NCBI GenBank assembly: GCA_022605955.1
Contig: JAKCOZ010000014.1
Span: 12,530,001 to 12,594,000, forward strand
Source: Rallus limicola
Lineage: Eukaryota > Chordata > Aves > Gruiformes > Rallidae
Direction: 5' to 3'
Length of the DNA stretch: 64,000 nt
The notes beneath the pieces were generated by a model. It was not told the DNA's origin, made no database searches, and saw nothing but the letters and a program-made list of their open reading frames with translations. Of the stretch, positions 57,166-64,000 are shown in pieces. Position 1 is the stretch's first letter, and each line of letters starts with the position of its first letter. The translations under genes and the position numbers were made by a program.

Positions 57166-58876
57166 CTTAAGGAAGGAAGAGGAAAAAAATGTATTAACAA
57201 ACCCACTGAATTTCCTAGTAGCTTAAAGCCATATTAATAAAGCTCCTGTACTCATAATTAAATGTGAAAAAACATGCACATTAAGTTGCAATATAAAAAA
57301 GGAAAAATTTGTTTAAAATTTTTTCTTTTGTGTCATTCAGTCTTCGTGCTGAGGATGAGGATGATGGATGTTACATGGAACAGAAGAAGCAGGAGACCTT
57401 TCATTCCCTATACAGTGGTGGACTTCAAATGTAGCTGCTTAAAAGTATGGCAGATCTGAAAATTACTCTGCAGCACTGGGACAGTACCTGCAACATCACA
57501 TGGCAGTCAAGAGGTATCTTTTTACAGGTATATAAATAACCTTGGACTAAAATCATCATACATTTGTTCATCAAATTAAAAACTTTCCCCATTTAGTTCA
57601 TAAAACGAACATTCAAGAGCTCACCCTCAGATGTACAGTACCCATGCCTATTCCTTCCCAAAAGTCATTTTGCCTTTTCTTAACTGTATTCAATATGTGA
57701 CTGAATAAACACTACCAGCATTCTTTGCTAGCACTGGGCTTATGGCAAACAGAGGGCAAACTACAAATAGCCAACTACAAGATCCAGAAAACTCTAAAAG
57801 AACAGAGCAATATAACCTTAAGGAGTGGAGCAGTTCTCTAAAACTCACTAGAAGATAAACCTGCTCCAAATTCATACCTGATGTAGCATCAAGAGATACA
57901 TAACTGAGCATGCAGTTAACTGTAAACTGGCACACCAACCCCTTAGGACGCCACAGGGCAGTAACTTCTAGCTATGCAATTATGTTGCTACTTGTCCAGT
58001 ACCAAATGAGCAGTCAGCAGGTCTCCCATACAGTTACTATCCAAATGCAGAAGGAGGAGGGAGGGAAAAAACCCCACAAGCTATTTTTTGCATCATCACA
58101 CCGAGAAACCACTACCTGACCTGCACAACCCCCCCCAAAATAGCAAAACAGAATTTTCTTCCTCTGTCGCACCATAACAGCCAAAAGTGAAACTTTCACA
58201 GTGCTTTTCACTATTCTTCCCTTTACCTTAGGAAAAAAAAAAAAAAAGAGGGAGTCTCAGTACTGGTTATCCTTGCTTAAAGCCTTTCAAACTAGATATT
58301 TCAAGTGATGCCTTTATTGCAAGAAAACCTTTTTGCGGAGGCAACATATTCACCTCCCAAGTGCAGTCCCTAGCACAACAGACTCTGAGGAGGAAATATT
58401 TACCTATGTACCTGAGCTTTGGAAGCAGTCAGAAAAGTTGCCTTTTTCAAGCCATGTATAACTCATGTTTTGCAATATGTCAGGATGATGCAAATACATA
58501 TGCTTTTCAATGTTTAAATAGTGGGTTTACCACTGATGAAATTCAGTCTAAATAGGAATGCACTAAGCATTTGAGCACCTTCAGAAGATGACCCAAAGCT
58601 TCTATGAGCTTATCTAGCTACAATTCTCTATGGACTTAAACTTTAAACCAGCTACAAAAAAAATGCCAAAATATACTGCTAGAAGACAAGTAAATTTGAG
58701 ATTAAATTGCTTGAAAAATAAAGGCATTTCACATAAGCTTTTTTAAAGAAAAAAAGATCTGTTATAGATCTATTACACCCTAACAATGACTACTGATAAT
58801 TTACATGTCTAAGACAAACCTAACAATTATGGGGTATATTCTCCAATGCAGAAGTGTTCTGAATCAGAACCACTAT

Positions 58877-59652
58877 TGAAGACTAGACTAGAACAATTTG
58901 GGTTGAAGGGACCTACAACAATCATCTAGTTCAACTGCCTGACTGTTTCACAGCAGACCAGAAGTTAAAGCATGGTATCAAGAGCGTTGTTCAAATGCCT
59001 CAAACAGTGACAGGCCTGGGGTATCGAGTACCTCTCTAGGAGGTCAGCACTTCTTAGGAAGCTGTGGAGAGTGATGAGGTCACCCCTCAGCTGCTCCTCA
59101 CAGGACATTCCTTGCAGCCCTCTCACCAGCTTTGTTGCCCTCCTCTGGATGCATTAAAGGACCTTCATATCCTTCTGAAATTGTAGGGCCCAGCGCTGCA
59201 GACAGCACTCCAGGTGAGGCTGCACCAACACTGAATACAGCAGGATAAACACCTCTTGTGACCAGCTGGTTACGCTGTGTTTGATGCACCCCAGGATGTG
59301 GTGCACCCTCCTGGCTGCCAGGGCAGGCTGCTGACTCACACTGAGCCTGCTGCTGACCAGCACCCCAGATCCCTTTCTGCAGGGCAGCTCTCCAGCCACT
59401 CCTCTCCCAATGTATACTCGTGACAGCATTACTCCATTCTAGGTGCACAATCCAGCATTTGGACTTGTTATTCATGTCATTAATCATTGTCCAATGCTCC
59501 AGTTTATCTAGATGCCTCTGCAAGGGCCCCTGTCCCTCATGAGAGTCAACAGCACCTCCCAGTTTGGTAGTCTGCTAATGGTGCATTCAACTCCTGCATC
59601 CAGATCACTGATAAACACATTGAACAGGCCTGCCCCTAGAACTGAACCCTAA
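58877..59652 (-). mobile_element. Older CR1 LINE fragment (antisense)
   Basis: Degraded antisense CR1 with TTGGGTTGAAGGGACCTAC, CTTTGTTGCCCTCCTCTGGA, CAGCACTCCAGGTGAGGCTG and TTGATGCACCCCAGGATGTG. The - strand frames (59098-59523, 59154-59429) carry broken pieces such as VLVQPHLECCLQRWALQFQK. It is the most diverged long copy in the window. Confidence 0.88.
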
Positions 59653-59859
59653 GAAAACACACAAGCTTCTGTCACAGATAAAACATTTCAGGCTAGGAAG
59701 AACAATCAGTATTTGAAGGTAAGTATCCCCTGGAGACTTTAATTCTATGGAACAATGACTACTGAAATTGCCTAAACCAATGGCATAAAATGTTTAAATA
59801 TTTACAAATCCAAGGTGGCACAACTTCCCTTTCATGTAATACAGCGGGCATTCTTCAGA

Positions 59860-59898
59860 AAGATGCCACAAAGATGCCACAAATATGCCACAAATATA
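59860..59898. repeat. Small tandem repeat (about 3 copies, 11-bp unit)
   Basis: Units of AGATGCCACAA, AGATGCCACAA and ATATGCCACAA. Confidence 0.75.
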
Positions 59899-62800
59899 CA
59901 TGGTCCCTAAAGCCCTGGAGATCTGAAAGCTGTTTACGTTTTTGATTATTCAAATGTCCTTAAATTTAGAGGCAAAAAAGTATAAACAGGAATAAAATGC
60001 TAAATTCTAGTGGCTGTTATAGGAAGTTCATAATGCTTTAACTAAAACCTACTAGCTTTAACAAAGGATGCAGTGATACACAGGCACATCCTATGTGATT
60101 AAAACATCTAACTCAACACTCAGTATTTTTGCACAGAAGGTCACCTTTGCTTAGTGTCAATTAGTGCCTTATAAAAATGGTTCCCATTTAGACCAATTTG
60201 CAATACAACACACAAAATAAAGAAAATAGGTTTCTGAAGACATTCATAATCAGTTGACAAATAAAAATCCCTCCTTTTAAAAACTGTTTTCAACAGAACT
60301 GAGAAGAAAAGTTTTTGATGGGCATAAGTAATGGGTAAGAAATAAGAAAACAACAAAACCAAGAAAAAAACCAGCATCCAAAGAAAGGAAGATAAAGAAA
60401 AGGAAGGAAAAGCCAGAAGTTAGAATTCCACATTCTAAGGCACATCTGAAAAGGCTGTGGAAGATGTGAAGCAGTTGAATTAGTGGGAGACAGTAGCTAT
60501 GTTCTCAACCTCATGTAGAAAGCAGATGTGAAAAAGGGGAAAGGAGATAAAAAAATAGCTTTAGATGGTAAATATTATTAGTCATAACTAAAAACCATAA
60601 TTGCACTTCAAAGAAACCATCTCTGGTTTCTGTCAGCCTCTAGATTCAACTACTAAATGGCAGTGCAAACCACTAGTGTCTTGTAGTAGCACCACACATA
60701 CATGTATTTTTCATGGCATTTCTTCTTAAAAAAAAAAACAAAAAACCAAAAAAAAACCTCAAAACCATCAAAATTAAAACACAACAGTTTTTCTTCAGAT
60801 ATGGATGGCAGTTTCAGCATAGGACAGTTCAAGTGAAAGTTGATACATTGACATCCTGCCTCTTTAAAGAAAAATAAAACCATAAAAAAAAAAGCTACTA
60901 CAGATAAATACGAAATGCTGTGTTTAAAAGAAAAAACATTCCACATTTGAATGGCAATTGTGAAGTGTATTAATTTTACTCATTGCATTACCAAAAACTT
61001 AAGCTTACAGGAACATCTCAGTGTATTTTTGTATTTACAAATTCAGCAATTCTTTTCCTGCAATTTAAGCACTTTAAATAGTTTTCTAAAGCTAACATCT
61101 GACACATCAAAAATTAGCTACTTACCAGCAATTCTTGTTCTTAGAAGATATTAGTTACTCTAACAGTTCCCCATTCCTGTGTCCATTCTTAGTGCGTAGC
61201 ATTGAGTGAGGGATGTTCAGAGCTCAGCTGGGAACCTTCCAACCATCTCACCAGTAGGTGGCACGTTTACCCACTATAGAAGCATAACAGCCTATAACTG
61301 CCCCAACTGTCAGTACCTTCTCATACATGCCAGAAAAAGAAAAATACCCTCTGAATCTAGAGGTCTGCAAATTATTATCATGACTACTATATTATGAGAA
61401 AGAGCACTAAGATTACATCACGTTCTTTTCCCAGAAGGTTATTATGACTGAATCCTAGTCTTGCAAAATTGAGGATGCAAAGGCATCTAATGAAATGGTT
61501 AACAACTAAAATCTTAAAAATTAAGTTTAAGCTGATTCCTATACATATTCTACTCATACCATCATCACAGCCAACAGCCTCGATTCAGCCTCTTACCTCA
61601 ATTCTGAAGTAAGCCATATTTACATTCTATGGACAGATAAATGATTCGTATGGCAAACAAATTTGAAATTTTCCTTGAATTAGCCATACAAATCCTGTTT
61701 TCTTTGCTTTTGTTTTCTATTATGTTTATTTCATTGGAATAAATCTGAAAACATCAAGCTCTAGAATGGTCCTGAATTTCTTGCTGAATTCCAGCAAAAT
61801 TTAGTAGGTTAGGATGCTCCTTCCACCCTAGTCTAGAATCTGCTGCTGCATCTGAATTAGCTAAAGTCATCAGCAGCATTACAGTTAGTAGTACTGCCAT
61901 ATTAAAAATATCATTAGACTGTTAATAACTGAAGTTTCTACTACAATTTGTACTACAGCTACTATTTGAGAACTTAAGATGACCATCACTTTATACACAT
62001 CTCACCCAAAGGTTATCTGCTCAACCTCAGCCGCTACAAACACTCTTTCAAATGCTGCCTCAGAGCCTGTCTGTGGTGGTCTGCTGTGGTGAAATTGTGA
62101 ATAAATGGGGCCCTGACCAAGGCAACAAATTTACAAGAACAAAACAAGGGAGCTGTGCCTTAACACTCTGCCTGACCTTCTACACACCCCTCAAAAAACC
62201 CCATCAACCTAAAAAAAACTTGTCTGGAATTTAAAACAGGTTTAAAAAAGGTGGAAGGGAAGTTACGACTGGGTGAAATTTATCCAGAAACAGAAATGAA
62301 AAGCTTTCAGCAAACAGCGATAAATAACCAAAAAACAGCTGAAATGAGCTCCTCACCTGTTAGCAGATAAGGGGACAGGCAGTTGACGCAGTTAGTTACT
62401 AGCCATTATGTCTCATCAGTGGGTAGTTGCACATCAATTGCTGGTGAGGTGGTTCACCGGCCCCGAACATTCCACATCCAGTCACACACATAAGGCATGG
62501 ATCGGGAGAGTGGGAAAAACTAGAAATTACAACACTTACCTTTGAAGAATACACAGTACTTTTTCTATGAATTTTCTTTAAAGAATATATGATAACAATG
62601 TATGTGTAACTGCATGATGGGTGAAAACTGATCCAAACGAGTCAAATTCAAAATCTTTTGAGTACGTGTATGCAATATATTTAACTTAGGTGTTGATATT
62701 CCTTTTTTTACACATTTCATTTACCTGATTATCAAACATTACTGACTTTCTCTACATTGCCAGCTTCTTCACAGAAGTATTGTATACATCTTTAAGGTCA

Positions 62801-64000
62801 TGCTATTTTTCTTCTTTATGTTGCATAAAGAGGCCTGAATTAAAACTAAGTTTTAACCTTTCAACTACCAGAGATGGTTGCTATCTCTATTTTTAACAAG
62901 CATCAGATAAGCATCTAATTAAAATGCGCACCAAGAAAGTAAATATTCTACAATGAAATAAACTATCCCTTTTCCCACTGAACACTGGTTCAGTTACACT
63001 GAAAATGACACTAGGAGAAGTTATGTAGTAAAAATTCTGTATGGCAAAAACACTGGCTACACCTCATCTACTGCCAAGATTAACATCATTATTGTTGAGC
63101 ACCTGCCTAGACCAGGGGCCCCATTTAGTGTAACCACTGGTGCTTATGAACCACTTGTGCTACCATTAGAATTTTCTTATATTCAAGTCTTTTAGAAAAG
63201 ATCTGAGCAAGGAGAAGTTTTTAAGTGTCTCGATTAGAAATTCTTCTATTTCTCATCTTTTGGGGAAACTCATTGTTAAGATTCCCTAAAACCAGCCTCA
63301 CCAATCACCGGAATTACTTGACTCTTCTTAGGTCACTCATCTGGTGTAATCTGTGAAGAGTAGAAACAACAAGACTTTCTTGCACCACGACAGATCCCAG
63401 TACCCTTATCCTGGGCCACAGGAAACTGGCATAAATGAGTTACGCTTGATGATTTCAGGAGATTGCCTTGGTGCCTGACCAGCCAGCAATTTGAGAAGCA
63501 CAAAGACTGTACTTTAGTATGCTGAGTGGACTGCTGCTTCAGTAACTGAAGATTTGCTATGATATCATTTCACTACTACTATAGCTGCTCGTAAGTACAG
63601 AGAACACCTAGATGCCCTTACACAGAAACACAAAGAAAAATACTCTCAACATTTCAGGCCAGTTTTATACATCATAAAGCAATAAATGGAAAGCCATTTT
63701 TTTCCCTCCAAAACTTCCTATTACTAGCTTTAAAGAGGTTCGTACTTTTTTTTAACCTTAATTTTATTACATTGTGTTAAAAAGGAAAAAAATAGTTCTA
63801 TTCATTATACATTTAATCAATACCATGTACGCTCATGTAAGACTTCAGTATCACTGATAATGATTACTAGTGCTTTAAAAACTAGTGCATATTTAGAAGT
63901 ACTGCTATGAATGCATTTTGATTGCATTCAATTGCTCTGCTAGGTCCTCTCATGCAAAGGATCATCTCACCTATTTACTTTTAATAACCCAGATTTATTT

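Larger units (their letters stand above)
57166..64000 (-). other. TOP2B: TOP2B intron 8, partial (at least 6.8 kb)
   Basis: No exon matching the expected upstream residues (...FVNSIATTK-type) was found, so the next exon lies beyond the window. Holds an old CR1 (58877-59652), a small minisatellite (59860-59898) and a possible cryptic 36-bp exon (62540-62575). Otherwise AT-rich unique sequence. Confidence 0.8.

Noticed and set aside
57166..64000. Search for the next upstream TOP2B exon (...FVNSIATTK-type end)
   Set aside because: No block with the right residues and a phase 0 donor was found; the exon is taken to lie outside the window.

Overview
This window is vertebrate nuclear DNA, almost certainly from a bird. 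It holds many CR1 LINE copies with avian-style (ATTCTGTG)n tails, avian-type endogenous retrovirus LTRs, compact introns, and coding exons that read as close orthologues of chicken and human genes. The LTR types are ones I associate with many bird lineages, so I do not assign a species or order.

Two genes lie tail to tail. On the + strand, positions 1 to about 20.1 kb hold the 3' half of RARB (retinoic acid receptor beta). The last four coding exons (6415-6591, 13824-14028, 15933-16091, 18656-18852) encode 245 residues, which is nearly the whole ligand-binding domain plus the F region, followed by a roughly 1.25 kb 3' UTR. The DNA-binding domain, hinge and promoters lie to the left of the window. 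On the - strand, from about 57.2 kb down to about 20.1 kb, lie 28 coding exons of TOP2B (DNA topoisomerase II beta). Together they give 3840 nt (1279 residues plus stop) with every junction in phase. They run from the ATPase-transducer region through TOPRIM, winged helix with catalytic tyrosine, tower, coiled-coil gate and acidic/basic C-terminal domain. The N-terminal exons lie beyond 64000; 57166-64000 is intron.

The two genes meet at 20.08-20.10 kb, where a + strand AATAAA and a - strand AATAAA sit only 5 bp apart in a 17-bp inverted repeat. The 3' ends may therefore overlap.

The rest is intronic. RARB introns (1-18.6 kb) look richer in G+C and carry CR1 pieces at 1-226, 851-920, 5405-5781, 8884-9378, 14306-14572 and 14702-15078. 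TOP2B introns are AT-rich. They carry a + strand solo LTR (25872-26468) antisense to the gene, CR1 pieces (39616-40213, 42196-42322, 44122-44442, 45069-46066, 58877-59652), and one nested insertion: a long CR1 copy splitting a - strand LTR (44603-46527). I found no tRNA, rRNA, CRISPR, operon or defence-type system and no third protein-coding gene. The most notable points are the shared polyadenylation region, a GC-AG intron in TOP2B, the nested CR1-in-LTR insertion, and a strong CR1 inverted repeat within a TOP2B intron.
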